Shown: in pieces, positions 1-7,382 of the stretch
Layout: every line of letters starts with the position of its first letter
Numbering within the stretch: the stretch's first letter is position 1
Assembly: GCA_017504585.1 (NCBI GenBank)
Contig: JAFVQX010000110.1
Span: forward strand, 1 to 47,627
Origin: Lentisphaeria bacterium
Lineage (GTDB): Bacteria; Verrucomicrobiota; Lentisphaeria; Victivallales; Victivallaceae
Length of the DNA: 47,627 nucleotides
Reading direction: 5' to 3'
Program-made: the position numbers and the translations under genes
Notes under the pieces: model-generated
What the model was told of the DNA's origin: nothing
Database searches by the model: none
The model's input: the letters and a program-made list of their open reading frames with translations, nothing else

Positions 1-184
1 CCAAAGAGTTGCTCACGCTTCTTTTTACTTCCGGGAACACTCCTCAGCCAATGATCGCCGCCGACAAAATGGACATCAAAAGAAAATGACATACCGCACG
101 GGCAAATCCCTGCTCGCGGAGTTTTTCAAAAATGGAAATACCGGCACAACTGCCGTAAAGCGCACGAAAAAATCCGACTTTCAT
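1..184 (-). pseudogene. membrane-protein 5' part interrupted by an in-frame TGA (window edge)
   Basis: An ATG at 184 overlaps the def stop codon (ATGA), as expected for a translationally coupled downstream gene. The frame gives 46 residues that start MKVGFFRALYGSC and include a hydrophobic segment ending LLMSILSAAIIG. It then meets TGA at 46-44. The same frame stays open to the window edge and continues GVFPEVKRSVSNSL, so this may be one membrane-protein gene broken by a nonsense codon. It resembles the start of small integral-membrane proteins with an N-terminal amphipathic region, but I cannot assign a family. Alternatives are a genuine 46-residue peptide or a sequencing error. TGA is used as an ordinary stop elsewhere in the window, for example in def and serS, so recoding is not suggested. 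Confidence 0.4.
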
Positions 185-774
185 GCCTTGATATCCCGCT
201 GATAGTTGAATTTTTTGCCCCGGCGCTTCATAGCCTCCAGCTCTCCGGAAACCGACGCACTGACTTCTTCGGAAAGGCGGTCAACGAAAAGATAACCGTT
301 CAGATGGTCGACTTCGTGCTGGATGCACCGGGCAAGCAGTCCGCCGCACTCAAATTCAAAGCTCTCTCCGGTAAGATCCTGCGCCCGGACTTTTATCAAA
401 CGGGGGCGCACCACCGGGGCATAAAGTTCCGGCACCGAAAGACACCCCTCATCATAGGGTTCCTGCTCGCTGCCGAATTCCACGATCTCCGGATTGACCA
501 GCGCCAGCGGCATTTGCGGCAAAAGCTGCAATTCGCCGGGCGTGGGCGGATTGCCCATGCTGCTTTGAGGTACATCGATAACTATCAACCGTTTATGCAC
601 ACCGATCTGCACCGCAGCCAGACCAATACCGTTAAGCTCATGCATGGCACGGGTCATAGTGCGGGCAAGTTCATTGAGTTCACGGTCAAAAACAGTTACT
701 TTTTCTGAAACGCGCTTCAAACTTTCGTTGCCGTAGGTCTGAAGAGCATATTTTTTGCGTCGGACAAATCCCAT
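181..774 (-). CDS. def: peptide deformylase
   Basis: This is a cytoplasmic metalloenzyme that removes the formyl group from N-terminal methionine of new proteins. The 197-residue product has all three family motifs: GIGLAAVQ at 49-56, EGCLS near 109-113 (metal-binding Cys) and HEVDH near 152-156 (two metal-binding His and catalytic Glu). The length is slightly above the usual 165-190 residues because of a basic C-terminal tail. The start at 774 is supported by GGAG about nine bases upstream. Its stop overlaps the ATG of the interrupted membrane-protein frame downstream. The upstream neighbour is the TolC-like gene, 127 bases away with inverted repeats between them. Function is secure from the motifs. 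Confidence 0.97.
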   Translation of the reverse strand: MGFVRRKKYALQTYGNESLKRVSEKVTVFDRELNELARTMTRAMHELNGIGLAAVQIGVHKRLIVIDVPQSSMGNPPTPGELQLLPQMPLALVNPEIVEFGSEQEPYDEGCLSVPELYAPVVRPRLIKVRAQDLTGESFEFECGGLLARCIQHEVDHLNGYLFVDRLSEEVSASVSGELEAMKRRGKKFNYQRDIKA

Positions 775-810
775 TTACAAATACTCCGGTAGCATGATAC
801 GCAATCAGCC

Positions 811-889
811 CTCCGGTAGATTTATGCTGTTTACCGGAGAGCATTGCAGTATGTTTTTCTGCCGGAAAAGTATTTTTCATTCTCCGGCA
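811..889. repeat. two adjacent inverted repeats between tolC-like gene and def
   Basis: CTCCGGTA (811-818) pairs with TACCGGAG (832-839), and TGCCGGA (860-866) pairs with TCCGGCA (883-889). A further ACTCCGGTA lies at 783-791. They sit in the 127-base gap between the TolC-like stop and the def start. They could be hairpins that slow or end transcription of the minus-strand gene. Neither has a clear minus-strand T-run, so terminator function is uncertain. Confidence 0.35.
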
Positions 890-901
890 AATATGATTTT
901 A

Positions 902-2608
902 TTACTTATTTTTTTTCGGCTGGGGGCCAACGAAATCAGCTTGCTTTTTATTTTCAGCTTCGTTAAGTGCTTTCCGGTCGGCATCCTCTTCCACATCCAG
1001 CTTTTCGGCAGCAGCGGCTTCTTCGGCGGCTTCCTGTTTGGCTATGGCAAGATAGCGGTCGACTTCGTTTTTGTCGGCAGTACCGGCAATATTGTCCTGC
1101 ATACCCTGTTTGGCAAGCACTTCCAACGTTACCGCAGCCCCGCTGACACTTTCAAAACCACGGCCCAGATTGTTGATATTGGCTGCAGCTTCCAGCTGGG
1201 CCCTGGCTTTCTGCACGTTGGCAAGCGCCTGCACCAGAGTACCTTCAGCAGATACCACGTTGCGCTGGGCTTCGTTCAAACGGACGATTTCAGCCTGACC
1301 GGCATCGTATTCGGCCTGCACCAGATCGCGCTGCTCAAACACCAGTTTGCGGATGGCAAAGAAAAGGTTTGCCTGTTTGATGTTCACATCGTAATTGGCA
1401 TACGCAGTACGCACATCATTGACCACGCCCAACCATGCCTGGGCCACCGAAAATTCGGCAATAGCCAGATTGGCCTGTGCTGCGCGGGTGGCATTATAGC
1501 GCTGGAACCCGTTGAACAGCACCCATTCGGCACTGAGCCCATAGCTGAGATCCTGCGTATCGTTGCTGCGGCTGTATCCGCCATTTCTGCCATGGAAAAT
1601 ATCTTTGCTGCCTGCAAGTGAGTAAGATGCGCTGGCTTTGATGGTAGGAGCAAAATCACTGTAAGTCTGATAGAGCTGGTATTCGCTGATTTTAAGCTGT
1701 TCGCGATAACCTTTCAAGTCAGGACGGTTGGCAAGCGCCATATCCAGATAGGTATCCACCCCCAGCAGCAGCGATTCGCTTTCGTACTTGATTTCCGGGA
1801 ACTTGATGGCATCCGGAATAGTCCCTTCGGGATACCCCATCAATGCCGCCAGAGTATAAAGTGCAGTAGAGTAGTTGTATTCGGCGGTCAAACGGTTGGA
1901 GTCAGCCTGATTTACCTGGATCTGGAAGTTCAGCACATCCGACAGCGGCACAGCGCCGTACTGATGCTTGATTTCGGTTTCCCGCAGGTTTTTCAGCTGA
2001 AAACTCATATCTTCCAGAGCGATCCGGCGATTTTCATTGGCCAGCAGAATATCGTAATAGGCTTGCGCCACCGCCAAAAGCAGCTGACGGCGGGAGTTTT
2101 CGTTAAGAGCAACTGCGCTGTTATAGCTGTGCTTGGCAGCCATAACGCCGAATTCACGGCTCAAACCGTCAAACAGCAGCAAGCTGGCAGAAACTCCACC
2201 GGAAAACCGGCTGGAATAATCCTGATTGGGGTTTTTGGTGCGGTGTCCTATGGAACCCTGCTGGGACATGTAGTCAGTGATCCCGCCGGACCATCCGGCA
2301 TTCATCACCACCGTGGGTGAATAGAGCGAAAAGGACTGGTAATAACGCATCTTGGCAGCATTGACCGAGTGGTAAGCTGCAATGTAGTTGGGGTTGTTCA
2401 AAAGCGCGATCTTCTGGGCATCTTCCAAGCTGAGAGTGGTGATCGACTGCAGAATGTTATCTGCCTTGGATCTTTCGCGCTCACTGAAGCTGTCGTACTT
2501 GAAGTCTCCGGCTGGCGGGGTATACGTTTTTTGACAACCCGCGGCGGCTATTGCCAGAAAACCGCCGCAAACGACAGCCGGCAACCAACGCAATTGAGTG
2601 TGTTTCAT
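902..2608 (-). CDS. TolC-family outer-membrane efflux lipoprotein
   Basis: The protein is a predicted outer-membrane channel component of a tripartite efflux or type I export system, of the OEP/TolC family. The chosen ATG at 2608 gives 568 residues and a lipoprotein signal with lipobox AAGC (Cys25). It is preceded by AAGGGA, and a longer reading starting 15 codons upstream would bury the signal peptide. Two long alpha-helical, Gln/Ala/Glu-rich halves match the duplicated OEP repeat. The C-terminus has an unusual low-complexity Ala/Glu/Lys tail of about 50 residues. No membrane-fusion or inner-membrane pump gene is adjacent, so the transported substrate cannot be inferred. It has its own promoter candidate upstream. 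Confidence 0.88.
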   Translation of the reverse strand: MKHTQLRWLPAVVCGGFLAIAAAGCQKTYTPPAGDFKYDSFSERERSKADNILQSITTLSLEDAQKIALLNNPNYIAAYHSVNAAKMRYYQSFSLYSPTVVMNAGWSGGITDYMSQQGSIGHRTKNPNQDYSSRFSGGVSASLLLFDGLSREFGVMAAKHSYNSAVALNENSRRQLLLAVAQAYYDILLANENRRIALEDMSFQLKNLRETEIKHQYGAVPLSDVLNFQIQVNQADSNRLTAEYNYSTALYTLAALMGYPEGTIPDAIKFPEIKYESESLLLGVDTYLDMALANRPDLKGYREQLKISEYQLYQTYSDFAPTIKASASYSLAGSKDIFHGRNGGYSRSNDTQDLSYGLSAEWVLFNGFQRYNATRAAQANLAIAEFSVAQAWLGVVNDVRTAYANYDVNIKQANLFFAIRKLVFEQRDLVQAEYDAGQAEIVRLNEAQRNVVSAEGTLVQALANVQKARAQLEAAANINNLGRGFESVSGAAVTLEVLAKQGMQDNIAGTADKNEVDRYLAIAKQEAAEEAAAAEKLDVEEDADRKALNEAENKKQADFVGPQPKKNK

Positions 2609-2672
2609 GTTTTTATAGTCCCTTACAATATATATATTGTTTAAAATGCGCAAAAAGTTTATTCATTAAAGT

Positions 2673-2700
2673 AATTTACCACAAAAAAAGATTTTTGCAA
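2673..2700 (-). promoter_or_regulatory. candidate promoter of the TolC-like gene
   Basis: On the minus strand, TTGCAA (2700-2695), a 16-base spacer and TAAATT (2678-2673) are preceded by TGG, an extended -10 context. The core TTGTGGTAAATTA is identical to that upstream of serA at about 37239-37251. Confidence 0.5.
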
Positions 2701-2703
2701 ATC

Positions 2704-2731
2704 AAAAAATGACCTGCCGGTCACATTTTTT
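2704..2731. promoter_or_regulatory. operator-like hairpin TGACC-N4-GGTCA
   Basis: A perfect dyad TGACC tgcc GGTCA at 2710-2723 is flanked by A6 and T6 runs, immediately upstream of the -35 box of the TolC-like gene. It looks like a hairpin or a regulator-binding dyad. No gene upstream on the plus strand would need termination here, which favours a regulatory reading. The rest of the 329-base gap between 2609 and 2937 holds the two promoter candidates and otherwise nothing recognised. Confidence 0.35.
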
Positions 2732-2861
2732 CCGACAAATTTCATATGCAGCTGTCATCGCGGCATTTTTTGCCCGCCGCCCGCCCCGGTCAGATTACTG
2801 CCGGATGATGGACACAAGGCAAATATGCAGAAAAAAAATTTATTTTTTTTATTCAAAGCTG

Positions 2862-2890
2862 TTGAAATTTTTTAAGTGCAGGTGTATTTT
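2862..2890 (+). promoter_or_regulatory. candidate guaA promoter
   Basis: TTGAAA at 2862-2867, a 17-base spacer and TATTTT at 2885-2890 lie 48 bases upstream of the guaA ATG. The -10 region GTATTTTAAAT is shared with the candidate promoter of the AraC-type gene at 40217-40245. Confidence 0.5.
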
Positions 2891-2937
2891 AAATGTCAGA
2901 TAAAAACTAACCCTTTCCAAGTAAGGAACAACAAAGA

Positions 2938-4212
2938 ATGAAGCATACACCAGAAACGGTCGTGCTCCTCGACTTCGGCTGCTCGGTCAGCCAGAAACTT
3001 GCCCGCGGTATCCGCGACAAAAACATTTACACCATGGTCATGCCCCGTACCGTGCCGGTACCCCGCCTGATGGAAGAGGCGCCGGTGGGAATCATCGTAT
3101 GCCGCGACAGCAGCGCGCCTGAACACGCCGAAGATCTGAAGCGTTTTCAGGATACGAAAGTACCGGTAATGGAGCTTGAAGTAAAAGACAGCAATATTGA
3201 CGAAGCTGTTGCATCAGCAGTAAAATTCTGCTTCGACACTTGCAAATGCCAGGGGTTGTGGAAGCTGGAAAACTTTGTTGAAGACGCAGTCAAAGATATC
3301 CGCGAACAAGTGGGCGACGGCACTGTGGTGCTGGGGCTTTCCGGCGGGGTGGACTCCTCGGTGGTAGCGGCTCTTATCCACAAAGCCATCGGCGACCGGT
3401 TGACTTGCGTATTTGTCGATCACGGTCTGCTGCGCAAAGGCGAAGTGGAACAGGTGCGGGAGGTTTTTGAACGCAACTTCAAAATGAATCTGGTTTGCGT
3501 GGATGCCGTAGACCGCTTCCTTGATAAACTTGCCGGAGTGGATGAACCGGAAAAGAAACGTAAAATCATCGGCAAAGAGTTTATTGATGTCTTTGCAGAA
3601 GCGGCAAAAAAAGTTAATGCCCCCTTCCTCGGTCAGGGTACCATTTATCCGGATATTCTGGAAAGTATACCGTTTGACGGCAACCCTGCCGGAGTTATCA
3701 AAAGCCACCACAACGTGGGCGGCTTGCCGGAAGATCTGAAGTTCAAACTGGTGGAACCGGTGGAACGGCTCTTCAAAGATGAAGTGCGCAAAGTCGGTAA
3801 ACTTTTGGGGCTGCCCGCCGAAATGCTCGATCGGCACCCCTTCCCCGGCCCCTCTCTGGGGGTACGTCATGTAGGCGCCATCAAACGGGAAACGCTCGCC
3901 ATGCTGCGGGAAGCCGACGCCATTGTTACCGAAGAACTTTACGCTTCGGGCTGGTATCACAAGACCTGGCAGACTTTTGCCATTTTTGTACCGGTCAAAA
4001 CTGTGGGTATCCGCAACGGCTGCCGCAGTTATGACTATGTGATCGCCATCCGTTCCATCAACAGTGTGGATGCGGTTACCGCCCAGGTGGTTCGGTTGCC
4101 GTGGGAACTGCTGGAAAAAATGTCAGACCGTATCGTCCACGAAGTTGACGGCGTCAACCGCGTGGTCTACGATATCACAGCCAAACCCCCGGGGACCATC
4201 GAGTGGGAATAA
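2938..4212 (+). CDS. guaA: GMP synthase with degenerate glutaminase domain
   Basis: GMP synthase converts XMP, ATP and a nitrogen donor to GMP. The 424-residue product is about 100 residues shorter than the usual 510-525. The synthetase half is complete: P-loop SGGVDSS at 135-141, the FPGPSLGVR region and the C-terminal PPGTIEWE. The N-terminal class I glutamine amidotransferase domain is reduced to roughly 105 residues. It starts like the family (VVLLDFGCSVSQKLARGIR) but lacks the GVCYG nucleophile-cysteine loop and the catalytic HPE segment. It joins directly to the linker found before the synthetase domain. It should therefore use free ammonia, or take ammonia from a separate glutaminase not seen here. 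An RBS-like AAGGAAC precedes the ATG. A terminator follows. Confidence 0.93.
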   Translation: MKHTPETVVLLDFGCSVSQKLARGIRDKNIYTMVMPRTVPVPRLMEEAPVGIIVCRDSSAPEHAEDLKRFQDTKVPVMELEVKDSNIDEAVASAVKFCFDTCKCQGLWKLENFVEDAVKDIREQVGDGTVVLGLSGGVDSSVVAALIHKAIGDRLTCVFVDHGLLRKGEVEQVREVFERNFKMNLVCVDAVDRFLDKLAGVDEPEKKRKIIGKEFIDVFAEAAKKVNAPFLGQGTIYPDILESIPFDGNPAGVIKSHHNVGGLPEDLKFKLVEPVERLFKDEVRKVGKLLGLPAEMLDRHPFPGPSLGVRHVGAIKRETLAMLREADAIVTEELYASGWYHKTWQTFAIFVPVKTVGIRNGCRSYDYVIAIRSINSVDAVTAQVVRLPWELLEKMSDRIVHEVDGVNRVVYDITAKPPGTIEWE

Positions 4213-4240
4213 GCTGGTGATCTCATAAAAATCGCCAAAC

Positions 4241-4277
4241 AAAAAATCCTGCGGTGTTGTTTACCGCAGGATTTTTT
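4241..4277. terminator. bidirectional terminator between guaA and the rsfS operon
   Basis: AATCCTGCGGT and ACCGCAGGATT form an 11-bp stem around a seven-base loop. It is flanked by A6 on the left and T6 on the right, so it can end transcription of guaA and of the convergent minus-strand operon. The remaining bases to 4439 show no further gene. Confidence 0.9.
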
Positions 4278-4439
4278 ATTTCAAAAGTCATTCAAAACAA
4301 AGAGCAAAGCCGCAGTACGGCAGCCGAGAGTTTGAGTTTACTGTCTGAAAGGTAACAGCAAAAAACGCTCCTTTTGCCGGATGAAGGATGTGCCATTGAC
4401 GGCTTTTGAGTTCTTTTGAAACTACCTCTGAAAATAAAA

Positions 4440-5063
4440 TCAATTGGCTGATCGCAATTTTTTCAGGCGGTCAAGGATATTTTCCCGCACCAGAGCAAGT
4501 GTGTTGAAAAACTTTGCCTGATCTTCAGCCGGCAAATCGCAGTTGGCGGCGGTGTCTTTTATAATTTCAGCCAATTCATTCAGATCCGCAAGCATGTACT
4601 TGATCAGACTTATGCGCAGACTCACAGTTTCTGCCGAGTCTTCGGTGTCTTCATAGTTATATACCCGCGACAATATCTTGCCGAATGCGCACGTTACCGC
4701 CAGCACATCCCGGTCAAACTTGCCCATCAGACGCGATGCCGCCAGCAAATTCCACTCCACGGCAAGATTTTCCAACCGCGGAGCAGCCTCAAAACTGTTC
4801 CGGCGGCGGTTTTCTTTGATTTCCTCTTCATCAAGTTCATCTTCGGTATCGAACTGACTGCGCAATATCGTATTGGGGTCGCTGACACCCGTCGGGACCA
4901 TCTCCGGCTGACTCATAAGCCTTTTGAAAATCATTTCGTCTTCCCCCGGCAAATCAAGACAAGCGGGTAGCGTGCGGAAATACCCGGCTATACGCAATTC
5001 ATCCTTGCGTATTTCCTTTGCCCACGCAAATTCATCCCAATTATCCCTGAACGACCAGTCCAT
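4440..5063 (-). CDS. hypothetical protein, last gene of the serS-nadD-rsfS operon
   Basis: I do not recognise the family of this 207-residue protein. It is soluble, without signal peptide or membrane segment. It starts MDWSFRDNWDEFAWAKEI and has a very acidic stretch (TEDELDEEEIKENRRR) near residue 95. The second half is predicted helical and Leu/Ala-rich, with a basic C-terminus. The start lies 15 bases after the rsfS stop, so it is probably co-transcribed with rsfS and may be linked to ribosome or translation functions. That link is from position only. Confidence 0.7.
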   Translation of the reverse strand: MDWSFRDNWDEFAWAKEIRKDELRIAGYFRTLPACLDLPGEDEMIFKRLMSQPEMVPTGVSDPNTILRSQFDTEDELDEEEIKENRRRNSFEAAPRLENLAVEWNLLAASRLMGKFDRDVLAVTCAFGKILSRVYNYEDTEDSAETVSLRISLIKYMLADLNELAEIIKDTAANCDLPAEDQAKFFNTLALVRENILDRLKKLRSAN

Positions 5064-5078
5064 ATGCAGTAAACGCTA

Positions 5079-5441
5079 TCAGTTATCAGCTATTTCCAGG
5101 CGCGGAGCATCGCTCCACAACCGCTCAAGTTCATAACGGTTGCGGGCTTCTTCGCCCATAATATGGATCAAAACGCTGCCGAAGTCGATCAAAACCCATT
5201 CGCTGGCAGGTTCACCATCCACCGCCAGCGGTCGACGCTGGAATTTTTCGCGGACAGTTTCTTCCAAATGCCCCACCAGTGCTTTCAAATGGGGTACACT
5301 TGTAGCGGTAACGATCACAAAAAAATCGGCGATACTGCTGATGTCGCTGACATTCAATGCCACCACATCGGCGCCGAGTTTTTCCAAAGCCTGTTCAGCA
5401 CAAAAACGCGCCAAAACTTCTTCTTTAAGAATATCTGCCAT
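5079..5441 (-). CDS. rsfS: ribosomal silencing factor RsfS
   Basis: RsfS (Iojap/YbeB family) binds ribosomal protein uL14 and blocks subunit joining when nutrients are low. The 120-residue length is typical. Family signatures visible are the ADFFVIVTATS segment near residues 38-48, an ASEWVLIDFGSVLIHI segment near 79-94, and a C-terminal YELERLW. It lies 15 bases downstream of nadD, the classic nadD-rsfS arrangement, which supports both assignments. An AGAGAGG-type Shine-Dalgarno sequence lies just upstream of the start. Confidence 0.95.
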   Translation of the reverse strand: MADILKEEVLARFCAEQALEKLGADVVALNVSDISSIADFFVIVTATSVPHLKALVGHLEETVREKFQRRPLAVDGEPASEWVLIDFGSVLIHIMGEEARNRYELERLWSDAPRLEIADN

Positions 5442-5456
5442 AAAAACCTCTCTTTT

Positions 5457-6110
5457 TTATCGGTAAAGGCCGTGTTGTTCAATATATTCAAAAACATCTT
5501 TTGAGATAATATGCTCTACATTTTCTTTTTTTGCCAATTCTTTTCGCAAATTAGTCGAAGATATTTCCACATATTGTCCCGCAACGATGCTATTTTGCAG
5601 TTTTACAAGCAACTCCGGACTCCAGAAATCATCCGGCAGCAACAATTTTCCGGCTTCTCCATTGCTGTTTTTGCGCGGAAAAGCTATGATCTGATACTTT
5701 TCGGCAAGCTCCCTTGCGCAATACCATGAGTGCAGTTGTTCAAGACTGTCCTGACCGATCAAAAGTTGCAATTCGCTGTCAGGATATTCTTCCTGAAGCG
5801 CCGAAAGTATCTTGAATGAATATGATGGATCAAAGCGGCGTCTGGCCTCTATATCCGACACCACCGAACCGGGAACTGTTTCCGCCACCAGTTTGACCAT
5901 TGCCAGCCGATGTTCAAACTCCGTCATGCGACCGGCAGCTTTGTGCGGCGGTGCCCAGCTGGGGACCCACAACACAATATCGGTCAAATTTAAAGCCAAC
6001 GCACTCCGGGCAAGCATTTCATGCCCGGGGTGCGGGGGATCGAACGCACCGCCCAGAAAGGCGATGCGTTTTCCGGCAAAAGTTTTTTGCTTCAGCGCAG
6101 TCAAAGTCAA
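5457..6110 (-). CDS. nadD: nicotinate-nucleotide adenylyltransferase
   Basis: NadD adenylylates nicotinate mononucleotide in NAD synthesis. The 217-residue product has the nucleotidyltransferase signature GGAFDPPHPGH near residues 20-30 and the ISSTNLRKEL motif near the C-terminus that contacts ATP phosphates. The only start compatible with the reading frame and domain is TTG at 6110-6108, which overlaps the serS stop TGA (TTGA). This gives a four-base overlap with serS and suggests translational coupling. A second in-frame TTG lies two codons later. The neighbour rsfS is its usual partner. Confidence 0.94.
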   Translation of the reverse strand: MTLTALKQKTFAGKRIAFLGGAFDPPHPGHEMLARSALALNLTDIVLWVPSWAPPHKAAGRMTEFEHRLAMVKLVAETVPGSVVSDIEARRRFDPSYSFKILSALQEEYPDSELQLLIGQDSLEQLHSWYCARELAEKYQIIAFPRKNSNGEAGKLLLPDDFWSPELLVKLQNSIVAGQYVEISSTNLRKELAKKENVEHIISKDVFEYIEQHGLYR

Positions 6111-7354
6111 CGCTTCACCGGTTCAATTACGTCAAATCCGGTGAAGGGACGCAGAACTTCCGGCACCACTACCGAGCCATCGGCACGCTGATTGTTTTCC
6201 AGAATGGCGATCGCAGCGCGGTCGGTCATGGCTGTTGCGCTGATGGTGTGGACAAAACCGCGTTCATCGCCATCTTTGTAGCGGATGTTCAAACGGCGGC
6301 TCTGGAATTCAGTCAGATTGGTATTGCTGGTAACTTCCCGGTAAGCATCGAAACCGGCGAACCATGCTTCGATATCATACTTTTTGTAGCCGGGGGCTCC
6401 CAAGTCGCCAACGCAGACATTGACCACATGGTAGGGCAAACCCAGCTGCTGGAGCAAGTATTCTTCGTTTTCCAGACAGAATTCGTGGAACTTCACAGAG
6501 TCTTGCGGCTTACAGAAAATGATCTGCTCTACTTTGTGGAACTGATGCACGCGGAAAATACCGCGGCTGGCTTTTCCGTAACTGCCGGATTCGGTACGGA
6601 AACAGGGAGTGTAAGCTGTATAGCACAAAGGCAGATTGGCCCCATCCAGCACTTCGTCGGCATGGAAACCCACCAGGGTCTGTTCAGATGTACCGATCAA
6701 AGCCAGATCTTCATCTTTAAGTGCATAGGTCTGGTCGGCAAAGAAGGGCAGATAGCCGGTACCGAACAGAGTCTTTTCCTTGGCAAGACAAGGTGTCATA
6801 AAGAGCTGGAAACCACGGTTGACCAGTTCGCGCTGGGTCCAGAAAAACAACGCCTGAACCAGCTGGGCGCCCTTGCCTTTCCAATAATAAAAACCGCTCT
6901 GGGCAACTTTGGCACCACGCTGGGTATCGATAATATCCAGCATTTCACCCAGTTCCTGATGATCGCGCACCTTAAAATCAAACTGCGGGATGGTACCGAC
7001 TTTACGCAGTTCCACATTGTCTGCGTCGGTCTGACCATCGGGCACATCATCGGCCAGCAAGTTGGGCAAAAATGCCGCCATGGCGTTCATCTTGTCTTCC
7101 AGACGGTTCAAGTGACCTTCGCTGGCAGAGAGGCGTTCTTTAAGTTCGCGCACCTGATCGCGGGCGGCGGGATTATCTTTGCACTCTTTGCTCAAGCGGT
7201 TGCGTTCGGAACGCATATTTTCCACTTCGCCCAACAAGTTGCGGTATTCCACATCCAACGCAATAAGTGTATCAACGTTTACAGCACTGCCGCGGCGGGC
7301 GCAATTCTTTTTAATCAACTCCGGATTTTCCCGGAGAATTCTCAAATCAATCAT
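6107..7354 (-). CDS. serS: seryl-tRNA synthetase
   Basis: A class II aminoacyl-tRNA synthetase that charges tRNA-Ser. At 415 residues it is of normal length. The first 110 residues form the long antiparallel coiled coil that holds the tRNA extra arm. Motif 2 appears as FRTESGSYGKASRGIFRVHQF-like sequence near residues 250-270. The motif 3 region reads HTISATAMTDRAAIAILEN instead of the more common NGSGLAVGR form but keeps the arginine. It lies 28 bases downstream of the RpiB-GlyA fusion gene and overlaps nadD by four bases, so it is mid-operon. The pairing with a serine-metabolising enzyme is suggestive but may be coincidental. Confidence 0.96.
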   Translation of the reverse strand: MIDLRILRENPELIKKNCARRGSAVNVDTLIALDVEYRNLLGEVENMRSERNRLSKECKDNPAARDQVRELKERLSASEGHLNRLEDKMNAMAAFLPNLLADDVPDGQTDADNVELRKVGTIPQFDFKVRDHQELGEMLDIIDTQRGAKVAQSGFYYWKGKGAQLVQALFFWTQRELVNRGFQLFMTPCLAKEKTLFGTGYLPFFADQTYALKDEDLALIGTSEQTLVGFHADEVLDGANLPLCYTAYTPCFRTESGSYGKASRGIFRVHQFHKVEQIIFCKPQDSVKFHEFCLENEEYLLQQLGLPYHVVNVCVGDLGAPGYKKYDIEAWFAGFDAYREVTSNTNLTEFQSRRLNIRYKDGDERGFVHTISATAMTDRAAIAILENNQRADGSVVVPEVLRPFTGFDVIEPVKR

Positions 7355-7382
7355 TTTATCAACCTCAAAATTTCAAATCGCT

